Below, one piece after another: positions 1 to 8,320 of a DNA stretch of 64,000 nucleotides. The translations under genes and the position numbers were made by a program. Numbering within the stretch: the first letter of the stretch is position 1; each line of letters starts with the position of its first letter. The stretch spans positions 62,001 to 126,000 of the forward strand of contig JACKBI010000001.1 in assembly GCA_020634615.1 (NCBI GenBank). Reading direction: 5' to 3'. The notes beneath the pieces were generated by a model that was given only the letters and a program-made list of their open reading frames with translations, was not told the origin of the DNA and did not search any database. The stretch comes from Anaerolineales bacterium. GTDB taxonomy: Bacteria > Chloroflexota > Anaerolineae > JAAEKA01.

Positions 1-403
1 CCGGTACAATGGGGATGCTGAGGCCAAACAGGGCTTCCAGAAAACTGGTAACAACGCCCAAGAGAGCGCCGCCAACAAGGGCCCAGAGTATGCTGCTGAC
101 ATGAAACCACTCAGGGAACAAGACGGACAGGAGCCAGAGGAGCAGGGCGTTGATAAAAACGATGACGATACCGTAGGATGCGAAGATGATCTGAAATGTC
201 AGGAACTGAATCAATGGCTTCACGATCGCGCTGAGGATCCCCAACGCGATGGATGCAATCAGCAGTATCGAGATCGACTTCTCTGCAAAGTAGATATTTG
301 GAGTCAGAATCGCGATGACGATAAGAGAGATCGCGTAGATGGCGATGCGCATCAACATGATACGCCAGTTGAAATGGGTCAGCCAGGAAAAGCGTTTTTG
401 CAT
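1..403 (-). CDS. Phage holin family 4 (YvlD-like) membrane protein, C-terminus beyond window edge
   Basis: The reverse strand is open from an ATG at 403 to the window edge, so the last residues are missing. The product starts MQKRFSWLTHFNWRIML and has four hydrophobic stretches (about residues 15-35, 45-62, 70-92, 102-125) separated by short loops. One loop carries the phrase ILSAIVKPLIQF. Conserved 'KP' loops of this kind between hydrophobic helices are typical of the small PF04020 membrane proteins (YvlD in Bacillus), named phage holin family 4 although most are chromosomal. No strong Shine-Dalgarno (SD) site is seen. A role in the envelope is inferred; no lysis gene is nearby, so a phage function is unlikely. 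Confidence 0.7.
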   Translation of the reverse strand, partial: MQKRFSWLTHFNWRIMLMRIAIYAISLIVIAILTPNIYFAEKSISILLIASIALGILSAIVKPLIQFLTFQIIFASYGIVIVFINALLLWLLSVLFPEWFHVSSILWALVGGALLGVVTSFLEALFGLSIPIVP

Positions 404-504
404 CTTATTTCGCGTGGGAACAAAAGAACGTCTCGACGACGCGGGGGATGTTGTTGATGTCATGGACGATGCTACGAACAGTCGCTATTGTAACGCCAAT
501 GCGA

Positions 505-1374
505 TTAGTTGTCAACGGAAGATGCAGGCTCACGGCCCACAGCAGCCAGGATCTGATCCATGGCTGCTTCAGCCGCCGCCTCACCGGCAGCGATAGCCTC
601 CCGCTGCCGATTGAACCCGATCAACACATCAATATCCGATGCCAGAGCGGGGCGCAGCAAAATATCGGGCGGACACTCATACAATCGCGCTTCAGTGGCC
701 GCCGAGATCATGATCATGACAACGTGCCACAGATCGCGATAGACGCGCAAGGCGCGTTTTGGTTGCAGTGGTTCCACCACAGGCGGCTGGCCGGGCGTAT
801 TTTGGACGAAACTTGGCAGAACGTCCACGGCGATCACCACATCGGCGCCCATCTGCCGCACCACATCGACCGGAACGTTGTTGAGCATGCCACCATCCAC
901 CAACCGCAGCTTGCCCATCTCCACCGGCTGAAAGACGCCGGGAACGGAGATCGTAGCGCGCACCGCGTCGGCCACACGTCCGCTGTTGAGGACCACCTCG
1001 CGACCGGTGTTGAGGTCAACCGATACCAGCGAGAGTGGCCGGCGCAAATCAGAGAACTTCGTCTCCAGGCCGATGACACCTGCAATGTAATCGTAGATGC
1101 GCGCACCGCGCACCAATCCCGTCTGCGACAGGGTGACGTCAACAGACCTGAGCATGTCACCGACCCGGCTGGTGGCCTTGATCGCCTCGTCCTCCATCTG
1201 CTCGGCTGAGAGACCGACGGCGTACATCGCGCCGACCACGCCGCCCATACTGGTTCCGGCCACCAGGCGCGGGAAGATGCCCTGCCGCTCCAGCGCCTTC
1301 AGCACACCGATGTGAGCAAAGCCGCGCGCGCCGCCGCCGCCCAGTGCGATTCCAAGGACCGGGTTCTTATTCAC
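505..1374 (-). CDS. Patatin-like phospholipase
   Basis: Predicted 289-residue acyl hydrolase of the patatin/RssA type, acting on phospholipid or lipid esters with a Ser-Asp dyad. The oxyanion motif GGGGARG lies at about residues 12-18, the nucleophile elbow GTSMGG has Ser at about residue 42, and the catalytic Asp sits in VDGGMLNNVP at about residue 160. The frame is open further upstream, but GTG at 1374 is chosen because AGGAAGG lies six bases before it and the protein then begins directly before the first beta strand. No signal peptide is visible, so a cytoplasmic or peripheral membrane location is expected. It stands alone between the holin-like gene and the HdeD-like gene. Confidence 0.88.
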   Translation of the reverse strand: MNKNPVLGIALGGGGARGFAHIGVLKALERQGIFPRLVAGTSMGGVVGAMYAVGLSAEQMEDEAIKATSRVGDMLRSVDVTLSQTGLVRGARIYDYIAGVIGLETKFSDLRRPLSLVSVDLNTGREVVLNSGRVADAVRATISVPGVFQPVEMGKLRLVDGGMLNNVPVDVVRQMGADVVIAVDVLPSFVQNTPGQPPVVEPLQPKRALRVYRDLWHVVMIMISAATEARLYECPPDILLRPALASDIDVLIGFNRQREAIAAGEAAAEAAMDQILAAVGREPASSVDN

Positions 1375-1511
1375 AAGACGCCTTCCTGCTCTTAATTGAC
1401 GGTTGAAACAATACGATCGCTCAAACGCAATGATGCCAAGAAAAAGGAGAGAGCTACCATAGGTAAGCCCTCTCCTCACACTTTCGTTGACTTCCGTTTC
1501 AGACCGGCGCG

Positions 1512-2066
1512 TTACCGCATCCGGAAAGCAACCACCAACATGAAGATGCCGCCAAAGATGAACAGAATGCCCAAGGCGATGGGCAGTGAGGCCGCAGCAA
1601 TCAACGTGTTGCCAAGGATCAGCAGACCGAACAGAATGCCAAGGACACCCATGATCGCGGCGCCCCAGCCACCGCCACGGAATGCAGCGATCAGCGCCAC
1701 GATGCCATAGATGACAGCCATAAAGCCGATCACCCAGGCGAAAGCAACGCCGACGGCAGCCGTCGTCGCCAAGGCTTCCGCCAGTGGCCTGTCATTGCCA
1801 ATGAAGCCGCTTACGATCACAAGGCCGGCCAACAGGGCGATGATGCCGATGAAGAGCCGCCATCCCCAGGCTGTACGATCACGGAACAGACTTACGAGGT
1901 CAAGGATTCCGATGATGATCCAGTAGATACCCAATGCCAGCGTCAGGGCCGCCGCGGTCTTTACTGGACTCGCCAGCAGGAAGAGACCGAGGATGATGGC
2001 AAGGATACCTTCTACCAGTATGATCCACCACCGGGTGGTCTTGGCTGGTGCAGCAGTCGCAGTCAT
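1512..2066 (-). CDS. HdeD-like (DUF308) membrane protein
   Basis: Predicted 184-residue protein with six hydrophobic helices arranged as repeated pairs, the pattern of HdeD/DUF308 membrane proteins that in enterobacteria belong to the acid-resistance regulon. The N-terminus reads MTATAAPAKTTRWWIILVEG, followed by a helix rich in Leu and Ile. The ATG at 2066 is preceded by AAAGGAG at good spacing; upstream in-frame starts lack an SD. A sigma70-like promoter is found about 100 bases upstream, leaving a long 5' leader. A stress role is inferred from family and from neighbours such as DUF1269; the sequence does not reveal a substrate. Confidence 0.82.
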   Translation of the reverse strand: MTATAAPAKTTRWWIILVEGILAIILGLFLLASPVKTAAALTLALGIYWIIIGILDLVSLFRDRTAWGWRLFIGIIALLAGLVIVSGFIGNDRPLAEALATTAAVGVAFAWVIGFMAVIYGIVALIAAFRGGGWGAAIMGVLGILFGLLILGNTLIAAASLPIALGILFIFGGIFMLVVAFRMR

Positions 2067-2166
2067 TGCAAAACTCCTTTTCGATGTATGATATGAACTT
2101 TGTTCGGTGACATGAGTTCCTCCAACAGGTGCGATTGAGGATGTGTCACCGAGAGACGTTGTGCGC

Positions 2167-2196
2167 ATTATAACGCACGATCCCGGTTTTTGGCAA
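2167..2196 (-). promoter_or_regulatory. Sigma70-like promoter of the HdeD-like gene
   Basis: On the reverse strand TTGCCA (2196-2191) and TATAAT (2172-2167) are separated by 18 bases. The -10 lies in a short GTGCG...CGCAC palindrome. The expected start of transcription is about 95 bases before the ATG. Confidence 0.6.
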
Positions 2197-2227
2197 TTCG
2201 CTTGAAAATGCTGAAACCGCTGAGAGG

Positions 2228-3355
2228 TCAGACTGTGAAGCGGGTTTGAATGTAGCGCGTTGCCTTGCTGACTGACAAGGGCTGGCTCGAATTCCCGGTG
2301 CGAATGTAGAACTCTTCCTTGCCCTTGAAATTCAGATAACAGGGGATTTGCGACGGCTGCACCAGCGCAACACAGACGACCGCGCCATCGATCTCTTCAA
2401 ACTCCAGTTCGACATTGTGATGCATCTCGGCGCCGATCATCTGATTGAAGGCCATGTTGAAGGCGTTCTCCCAACCATCGACATTCTTCTTTGGCAGCCC
2501 TGCGTAGTCGCGCTCGATGCCCAACACCTGACCGTCGTCGCTGACGCCGATCAGCAGCGCGCCACCGGCTGTGTTCATGAACGCGGCAATGTTCTTCATC
2601 ACCGGCTCATACAGATCCTTGTTGACCGCCTCGCGCCGATAGTCCCACAGCAAGCTGGCCTTGAATTCGGCCTGGTTGTTCTCACCCTGGGCAATCAGTT
2701 CGCGCGCCGGCAACCGTTGCAACATAGAGGGCGCGGAATCAGACGCCGCCAAACTGAGCAGCGTCTGAGCAACCTTGTCTGGCGAGTGGATATCCTTGAT
2801 CGTCACCGAATCGCCGGCAGCGCTCAACACCAGACTCCCGTAATCGAAGCGGCGCGCCAGCGCTCCCTGCCTGGTGTCAACCCCGGTAATTTGCGGTGTT
2901 TCTACCAGACGTCTGTCAGGTGAAATCAAGCCGGGCCGGTACATCACCACATCCCTGTTGACCAGATAAGTCGGGAAGTACCACGTCGCGAACGAGATGA
3001 CGACAATCAGAAACTGGAGCAGGCCAAGGATGAGGAGAATAAACAGGCTGAACGAGGGAACCGCTGTCGCAAGCGGACTGGCTGCATATTCCGTCCGCAG
3101 ATCGATCCACAACACAGCCACCAGCGGCAGCACTGCAAAGAAGAAGGTGATGTACGCGACCCGCTTCAGGAAGACGAACGGAGTCTTGCGTACTATGAAC
3201 TCTCGTTGAGTCATGTAACCACAGGCAGAGGCTGCCAGCAATCTGACAGCCTCTTGTAAATCAAAGGGGTGTATCGCGGCATTCGCGAGGCGCAGCAAAT
3301 CACCCGGTGAACGCCAGAGCTTGTCACGATCAAAAGCAATCGCCGACGCCAGCAA
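2228..3355 (-). CDS. Membrane protein with bacterial PH-like (bPH2) region and C-terminal AlbA_2 (Schlafen AAA_4-like) domain
   Basis: A product of up to 375 residues. Two hydrophobic helices (about 65-85 and 103-128) are followed by a beta-rich stretch with RDVVMYRPGLISPDRRLVE and YGSLVLSA, resembling the YdbS/bPH2 fold that usually follows paired helices. From about residue 215 to the end it matches the AlbA_2 or 'putative DNA-binding' domain: QAEFKASLLWD, then AAFMNTAGGALLIGVSDDGQ, then EEFYIRTGNSS. AlbA_2 domains normally occur in soluble transcriptional regulators or Schlafen-like proteins; coupling to a membrane anchor is unusual. The first start is a TTG at 3355 without an SD; ATG at 3214 (MTQREFIVRK) is a plausible alternative that would give 328 residues. 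No operon partner is evident. Confidence 0.72.
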   Translation of the reverse strand: MLASAIAFDRDKLWRSPGDLLRLANAAIHPFDLQEAVRLLAASACGYMTQREFIVRKTPFVFLKRVAYITFFFAVLPLVAVLWIDLRTEYAASPLATAVPSFSLFILLILGLLQFLIVVISFATWYFPTYLVNRDVVMYRPGLISPDRRLVETPQITGVDTRQGALARRFDYGSLVLSAAGDSVTIKDIHSPDKVAQTLLSLAASDSAPSMLQRLPARELIAQGENNQAEFKASLLWDYRREAVNKDLYEPVMKNIAAFMNTAGGALLIGVSDDGQVLGIERDYAGLPKKNVDGWENAFNMAFNQMIGAEMHHNVELEFEEIDGAVVCVALVQPSQIPCYLNFKGKEEFYIRTGNSSQPLSVSKATRYIQTRFTV

Positions 3356-3416
3356 ATCGACGACTGCCGGCCGCCGACCGCATCAAAAACTTCCGAAATC
3401 GGTCGGGGCCGGTCTC

Positions 3417-3956
3417 TTAATCGTTGGTTGCGGCTTCGATAGTCGCCCGCTCAGCTGGGCTCATGCCGCTGTCTTCACCTTCGACACGGGCACGCAGCGC
3501 GGCTTCAACATTCGAGGGCAGCGACGTCTGGTAAACCTCGCCCTTGTACTGGCCCAGCGTGCTCATGACCGCGGTCGCATTGGCATCCTGGATCACCACG
3601 AAGAGCGCCGACTGTCCGACCTCCAGCGAATCGCCAACTTCCTTGACGAACTTCTTCTCGATACCGTGGTCGGTCGCAGCGCCGATAGCGGCGCCAGCCA
3701 GCGCACCGATGATAATGCCGCCAATCGGGAACATGATGCCAGCGATAAGCAGGCCCAAACCACCGCCAATCGCCGCGCCCCACTTCACACCTTTGTCGAG
3801 CTCGTTGTGGACGTTCAGCTTGCCGTCCTCGCCGCGGCTCACCATGGCGGCGTCCTCGATTCTGATCAAGCCCTGATCGGACAGTTGCTTGATGGCCTTG
3901 CGAACTTCTGCAGCCTCGGCTGCGTCACCATATTTGATTACGACCAGATACGACAT
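3417..3956 (-). CDS. DUF1269 family membrane protein
   Basis: Predicted 179-residue protein. The N-terminal part (MSYLVVIKYGDAAEAAEVRK) is an alpha/beta ferredoxin-like segment, the middle (about residues 78-108) is a Gly/Ala-rich hydrophobic hairpin typical of DUF1269 proteins, and the C-terminus is again alpha/beta with LEVGQSALFVVIQD. DUF1269 proteins are widespread, often near stress genes, and have no established biochemical role. AGGAGG lies seven bases before the ATG. Its own promoter overlaps the 3' end of the amidase gene upstream, so it can be expressed separately from the kynU operon. Confidence 0.82.
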   Translation of the reverse strand: MSYLVVIKYGDAAEAAEVRKAIKQLSDQGLIRIEDAAMVSRGEDGKLNVHNELDKGVKWGAAIGGGLGLLIAGIMFPIGGIIIGALAGAAIGAATDHGIEKKFVKEVGDSLEVGQSALFVVIQDANATAVMSTLGQYKGEVYQTSLPSNVEAALRARVEGEDSGMSPAERATIEAATND

Positions 3957-4037
3957 CTTTTGCCTCCTGATTGGTGTTGGAAACGCTGGATAGTGCCGGC
4001 TGCAGACGTCCGAGTTGGCCTGTGTACAGCCGCGGAA

Positions 4038-4066
4038 ATCATACCACAGAGCTGGCTACATGCCAA
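4038..4066 (-). promoter_or_regulatory. Sigma70-like promoter of the DUF1269 gene, inside the amidase 3' end
   Basis: TTGGCA (4066-4061), a 17-base spacer and TATGAT (4043-4038) with an extended TGG before it. The element overlaps the last codons and the stop of the amidase gene. Confidence 0.6.
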
Positions 4067-5343
4067 TCCCCGCCGACCAGCGCTTGCTCGATTCTGTGGG
4101 CCGCGGCAACCGCAACATGTTCCTGCCACGGTCTGCCGACAATCTGTACACCGATGGGCAGGCCGTCGGGCGATGTCCCAGCGCGCACAACAGCGCACGG
4201 CCAGCCGGTGAGGCTGAACGGGATGGTATAGTTGAACTTCATTGGGTCGCCGTCTTCGCTGAGGAGATGAGCCGGACTGGCATCCACCGGACAGAGAATC
4301 AGATCGCGGCTGCGCATGAATTGCAGCATCGCCGTGCGAAACGCGTCCCACCGGGTCAGCAATTGCTCAACCTCGTCGCCGGTCAGGTCCGACATGCCCC
4401 AATAGCCGCGCGTGACCGCCCACGCATCGGGCAGACAGTCCGGCAGCGCATGCGCGACGGTCGCGCCCAGCCCATTCAACACTGCGGCGGCCGCACGAAC
4501 TGCCGCGACCGTCGCGGGCGTCGAAGGCGCCTGCCCGTCATCCTCGTAGACGGCAATGCGCAGCCCCTCCATCGACACGCTGTCAGGGTCTCCGAACGGC
4601 ATATCGACGACGCCTGAATCGCACCAGTCGCTGCCAGCGATGAGCGTGAACGCCAACCACGCGTCAGTGATGCTGCGCGCCAGCGGACCGATCTGCGTAC
4701 GCGTATCGCTCAGGCCGCCGGGATGGTTGAACACGCCGGTGTTGGGCACCCGGCCCGATGTCGGCTTGAGTGTCGCCACGCCACAGTAATGGGCAGGCAA
4801 CCGCAGGCTGCCACCGGAGTCGCTGCCGATACTCAGGGGCGACAGCCCGGCAGCCACAGCCGCCGCGCAGCCGCCGCTACTGCCGCCCGGCGAGTACGCC
4901 TGATTGTACGGATTGAGCGTTGGACCATAGACCGGATTGTCGGTCAGGCCGCCGCCGCCGCCCGGTGGACAGTTGGTCTTGCCCAGCAGGATCGCCCCGG
5001 CCGCCTTCATGCGCGCCACAACGACAGCGTCGAGCTGTGGCACAAAATCCTGTCGTTCCTCCAGTCCGGCTGCCGACACGATCCCGGCCGTCTCGATGAC
5101 ATCCTTAGCTGTAAACGGCACACCGTGTAGCGGCCCCCAGATTTCACCGCGTGCCAGCGCTTCGTCCGCCTCCCGCGCCCGGATCAGCGCTGGACCGGCA
5201 GCAAGCTGGACCACGGCGTTGATCGCGCGATTGACAGATTCGATCCGCCGTAAATACGCCTCGACCACTTCTGCAGAGGACACGGCGCGCGTGCGGATCA
5301 AAGAAGCCAGCACGTGGGCCGGCATGGCGGTCAGTTCAGGCAT
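4039..5343 (-). CDS. Amidase signature family hydrolase
   Basis: Predicted 434-residue amidase. The Lys-cisSer-Ser triad is complete: Lys80 in PFTAKDVIETAG, the glycine-rich SPGGSSGGCAAAVAAG with cis-Ser155, and nucleophile Ser179 in SIGSDSGGSLRLPA. The C-terminal DGLPIGVQIVGRPWQE is also typical. These enzymes hydrolyse amide bonds; the substrate cannot be read from the sequence. The ATG at 5343 is preferred because GGGG stands six bases before it; ATG at 5349 and TTG at 5355 are alternatives. It overlaps the preceding acetyltransferase gene by eight bases and is the last gene of the kynU operon. A link to formylkynurenine or another amide in tryptophan breakdown is possible but only suggested by context. 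Confidence 0.9.
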   Translation of the reverse strand: MPELTAMPAHVLASLIRTRAVSSAEVVEAYLRRIESVNRAINAVVQLAAGPALIRAREADEALARGEIWGPLHGVPFTAKDVIETAGIVSAAGLEERQDFVPQLDAVVVARMKAAGAILLGKTNCPPGGGGGLTDNPVYGPTLNPYNQAYSPGGSSGGCAAAVAAGLSPLSIGSDSGGSLRLPAHYCGVATLKPTSGRVPNTGVFNHPGGLSDTRTQIGPLARSITDAWLAFTLIAGSDWCDSGVVDMPFGDPDSVSMEGLRIAVYEDDGQAPSTPATVAAVRAAAAVLNGLGATVAHALPDCLPDAWAVTRGYWGMSDLTGDEVEQLLTRWDAFRTAMLQFMRSRDLILCPVDASPAHLLSEDGDPMKFNYTIPFSLTGWPCAVVRAGTSPDGLPIGVQIVGRPWQEHVAVAAAHRIEQALVGGDWHVASSVV

Positions 5344-5851
5344 GGTCATCCCCAATCGTCAGCACCATGTGATGGCGCGAGGTGTGGAAGCCGCAACGCC
5401 GGTAGAACTCGATCGCGCCGGCGTTGAATGCCTGCACGTCCAGTTTGATGTCGTCCGCTTCGTTGACGCGGGCGATCTCGACCAACACATCCAGCAGCGC
5501 CCGTCCATAGCCCTTGCCGCGCTGCGTCTCGGTTACGCCGAACTGGTCGACGTACAGCGCGCAGTGCTTCGGAGCATAGATGCCATCCTCGCGGTAGGTC
5601 AGTTGCGCGGAGGCATAGGCCACCGGATCGCCGTTCACAGTTGCGAGGATGACAAAGTGGTCGAAATTGGGCAGAAGGCTGGAAAACCACTTGGCCGTCT
5701 CGGTAACAAATCTACGACCGGGACGTTTGTAGCGATGTGGTTCAGCAGCAGCATGCAGCGCCTGCACTTCCGCGCACAGCCGCGCGACCGGCGTTGTGTC
5801 GTCGCCCGGAATCAATCGTTGGATTACCAACTTGTCCTGCTGAGTTGCCAA
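5336..5851 (-). CDS. GNAT family N-acetyltransferase
   Basis: Predicted 171-residue single-domain acetyltransferase. The acetyl-CoA loop is seen in GVTETQRGKGYGRALLD (Q/R-x-x-G-x-G/A), preceded by the strand ALYVDQF and followed by DDIKLDVQAFNAGAIEFYRR, the usual beta4-alpha3-beta5 order. The acceptor is not predictable. The start is a TTG at 5851, seven bases after the previous gene's stop; a second TTG at 5830 with AGGA before it is an alternative. It is the third gene of the operon kynU, GNAT, GNAT, amidase, and translation is probably coupled on both sides. Confidence 0.82.
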   Translation of the reverse strand: MATQQDKLVIQRLIPGDDTTPVARLCAEVQALHAAAEPHRYKRPGRRFVTETAKWFSSLLPNFDHFVILATVNGDPVAYASAQLTYREDGIYAPKHCALYVDQFGVTETQRGKGYGRALLDVLVEIARVNEADDIKLDVQAFNAGAIEFYRRCGFHTSRHHMVLTIGDDHA

Positions 5852-5858
5852 GCGACTG

Positions 5859-6863
5859 TCACCGTCCTTTCGCCCATGCGATGCGCTGGTCGATACGCCG
5901 CACCAGGCGATAGGCGACCGGCCGATAGCCCTGGTTCTGCCAGAAGTTGGCCGCCAGCAGGTTGGCGCTGCGCCAGTCCGTCTCCATAATGGTGTATCCC
6001 TCGGCGCGCGCCGCTGCCAGGACTGTGCGCGACAGTGCCGTGCTGATACCTCGTCCGCGGAACCGCGGCAGCGTGCCGGCCACGCTCATGCTTGCGCTGC
6101 CGCGCGGCGTGAGCATGTCGTCGGCGCCAACCTCTGCCGGCCAATAGCCTTGCGAGCCGGCGATTTGGCCATCGACGAACGCCAGAAACACTGTGACGCC
6201 TTCTTCGTCCACCAGATCGGCCCAGCCGTCCTCTTGTTCGGACACCTGTTCCGGCAGCATGATCGCCCAGACCGGGGGGCTGATGTGCTGGCGCCAAATG
6301 ACGCTGGACATCGCCCGCAGCGCGTCTTTGTCATCAGGCCCGGCGCGGCGAATCTCGACACCGGCGGGAACATTCGGCGGCGCGGGATCGACCGACGCCA
6401 GCGATTGCAGCGCCTGCACCTGCTCGATCCCGTAGCTCAGCGAGTACAAGGCGTCCAGCAAGGCGCGGTCGGCCAGCGGCATCAGCGCGAAGTGGAAGAA
6501 GATGCCCTGCTCGACCCACGGCGTGGCCAGCGCCGCATACAGCGACCGCACCAGGTCGTGAGTCTCCTCGGGATCGGTAGCGCAGCCGGCTGGCCGGACC
6601 CAGGCGCTGCGTCCCCAGAGCGCGTCGATGGTCGGGCGGCCCATCATGTAGCCCAGCAACTGGCTGTCGCGCACCGCCGCCACACCGGTTGTACCTGCCA
6701 GTTCCAGCGTCGCCGAAACCGCGGCCGCGGCCGCGGCTGGCGTCTCGAAGCCGGCCGGCAGGTCGGGCAGAGTCGCGCGGTCGCGCCGGTGGCGCTGCGC
6801 CAGCAGCCGGCTGGCGTCAGCAACCAATTCTTCATCGAATGGGACAATCTCGAAGCGGTTCAC
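5859..6863 (-). CDS. Tandem-GNAT acetyltransferase
   Basis: Predicted 334-residue protein with two GNAT-like halves. The C-terminal half (about 165-330) has a proper acetyl-CoA loop, LPRFRGRGISTALSR, followed by METDWRSANLLAANFWQNQG. The N-terminal half (about 1-150) keeps the fold pattern but lacks an intact Q/R-x-x-G-x-G loop, as often seen in two-domain GNATs where one half is structural. It begins with GTG at 6863 behind GGAGGT, four bases overlapping the end of kynU (GTGA overlap). This tight coupling makes a shared pathway with kynureninase likely, although the acceptor is unknown. Confidence 0.82.
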   Translation of the reverse strand: MNRFEIVPFDEELVADASRLLAQRHRRDRATLPDLPAGFETPAAAAAAVSATLELAGTTGVAAVRDSQLLGYMMGRPTIDALWGRSAWVRPAGCATDPEETHDLVRSLYAALATPWVEQGIFFHFALMPLADRALLDALYSLSYGIEQVQALQSLASVDPAPPNVPAGVEIRRAGPDDKDALRAMSSVIWRQHISPPVWAIMLPEQVSEQEDGWADLVDEEGVTVFLAFVDGQIAGSQGYWPAEVGADDMLTPRGSASMSVAGTLPRFRGRGISTALSRTVLAAARAEGYTIMETDWRSANLLAANFWQNQGYRPVAYRLVRRIDQRIAWAKGR

Positions 6864-8119
6864 GTCACCTCCGGCGCGCGGTCGTATTTCTTGTAAAGCT
6901 TGTTTGTCACAACCTCAGCCAAGCGGCGTATTGTCTCGTGGATGTCGGCGAAAGAGGTATAGAGCGGCGCAATGCCCAGCCGAATGTTGTCGGGTGCGCG
7001 GAAGTCGGGCAGGACGTTCATCTCATTGATCAGCGCCAGGTCGATGCGCAGTCCTTCCGCGTGGCCGAGGCTGATGTGGGAACCGCGGCGGGACGGATCG
7101 CGCGGCGAGTTGAGCGTGAATCCCAGCGGCGCGAGCAGCGCTTCCCACAGGGCGACCAGATACGCCGTCTGGCGCTGTGACTTGGCGCGCAGGGCGTCGA
7201 TGCCCGCCTGGAGCAGCATGTCCACCGCCGGTTCGATCAGCGCGGTGGAAAGCAGCGGCTGCGTGCCGCTCAGAAAGCGCCGCATCCCGCTCACCGGCTG
7301 ATAGTCGAGGCCAAAGTCGAAGGGCCGTCCCTGGCTCCACCAACCGCTGATAGGATTGAAAAGCTGCTCCTGCAAGTCACGGCGAACGTACAGAAACGCT
7401 GGCGACCCCGGCCCGCCATTGAGATATTTGTAGGTGCAGCCAATCGCGAGATCCGCACCGGCGCCGTTCAGGTCCACCGGCACCGAACCAACCGAATGGC
7501 TCAGATCCCACAGAGTCAACGCGCCAGCCTGGTGGGCAGCAGCTGTTATTGCAGCCATGTCGTACAGGAAACCACTCTTAAAGACGACGTGGGACAGCGT
7601 CAACAACGCAGTGTCGCCGCTCAGCCGCGCCTTGATGGTTTCCTCGGGACCATGGATTCCGTCGGGCGAGGGAACGACCTCGATCCTGTGCCGGCTACCC
7701 AGCAGATCAGCAATGCCCTGTAGAATGTAGAGGTCGGACGGAAAGTTCAGGTCGTCGGTGATGATCGCGGTCCGATCCGGTCGGGCGCGCAGGGCAGCTA
7801 CGGCCAGCTTGAACAGATTGACCGAAGTCGAGTCGGCAACGATCACCTCGTCCGGCTGCGCGCCGATGAGCCGAGCAATCTTGGCGCCGATGCGTTCCGA
7901 AGCGGCCCACCAGCCCTCGTTCCAGCCGCGGATCAGCCGCTCGCCCCACTGGCGCTGCACCAGATCGGCGGCGACGTCGATGCTGGCGCGCGGCAGCCGC
8001 CCCAGCGAGTTGCCGTCCATGTAGATCAGGTCGGGGTCGGCGATGACGAAGCGTTCCCGGAAGTGCGCCAGCGGATCGGCGGCATCCAGTTCGTAGGCGT
8101 AGTCGATGTCGGTTCTCAT
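6860..8119 (-). CDS. kynU: Kynureninase
   Basis: Predicted 419-residue PLP enzyme of fold type I, hydrolysing L-kynurenine to anthranilate and alanine (or 3-hydroxykynurenine to 3-hydroxyanthranilate). Family marks are the N-terminal YMDGNSLGRLP, the PLP phosphate/ring region DSTSVNLFK, the Asp motif LWDLSHSVGSVPVDL, and the Schiff-base lysine in GCTYKYLNGGPGSP (about Lys231). Length is normal for the family. It heads a minus-strand operon with two acetyltransferases and an amidase. No tryptophan dioxygenase, kynurenine formamidase of the classical types, or kynurenine monooxygenase is present in the window. The upstream 200 bases hold a hexamer repeat array and no recognisable promoter. Confidence 0.93.
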   Translation of the reverse strand: MRTDIDYAYELDAADPLAHFRERFVIADPDLIYMDGNSLGRLPRASIDVAADLVQRQWGERLIRGWNEGWWAASERIGAKIARLIGAQPDEVIVADSTSVNLFKLAVAALRARPDRTAIITDDLNFPSDLYILQGIADLLGSRHRIEVVPSPDGIHGPEETIKARLSGDTALLTLSHVVFKSGFLYDMAAITAAAHQAGALTLWDLSHSVGSVPVDLNGAGADLAIGCTYKYLNGGPGSPAFLYVRRDLQEQLFNPISGWWSQGRPFDFGLDYQPVSGMRRFLSGTQPLLSTALIEPAVDMLLQAGIDALRAKSQRQTAYLVALWEALLAPLGFTLNSPRDPSRRGSHISLGHAEGLRIDLALINEMNVLPDFRAPDNIRLGIAPLYTSFADIHETIRRLAEVVTNKLYKKYDRAPEVT

Positions 8120-8160
8120 GAGTGGTGAAGCCTTGCCGGGCGAAGAAGCAGATACTTTCT

Positions 8161-8257
8161 ACTCGTACTCATACTCCTCCTCGAAATAACTCGCTCCGTG
8201 ACCAAGACGGGCATGTGAGACTCGGACGAGTACGAGGAAGAGTACGAGTAGGAGTAG
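8161..8257. repeat. GAGTAN hexanucleotide array in inverted orientation
   Basis: Left arm 8161-8184 consists of TACTCN hexamers. Positions 8234-8257 carry the complementary GAGTAN hexamers; aligned as a stem, 24 bases pair with only three mismatches, each at the variable sixth base. The same type of element occurs at 60467-60552. A pyrimidine-rich tract (8275-8315) follows. Nothing else is seen between kynU and the HMG-CoA reductase gene (8120-8320). Confidence 0.85.
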
Positions 8258-8320
8258 GAAAGGAGCAAGTAACCCTTCTTTCCCTTCTTTCCTCGGTTTC
8301 CCTGCTTTCCTTCTCCACTC

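Noticed and set aside
1..403. Reading the first gene as a prophage holin
   Set aside because: No lysis, capsid or integrase gene is near; PF04020 proteins are mostly chromosomal membrane proteins.
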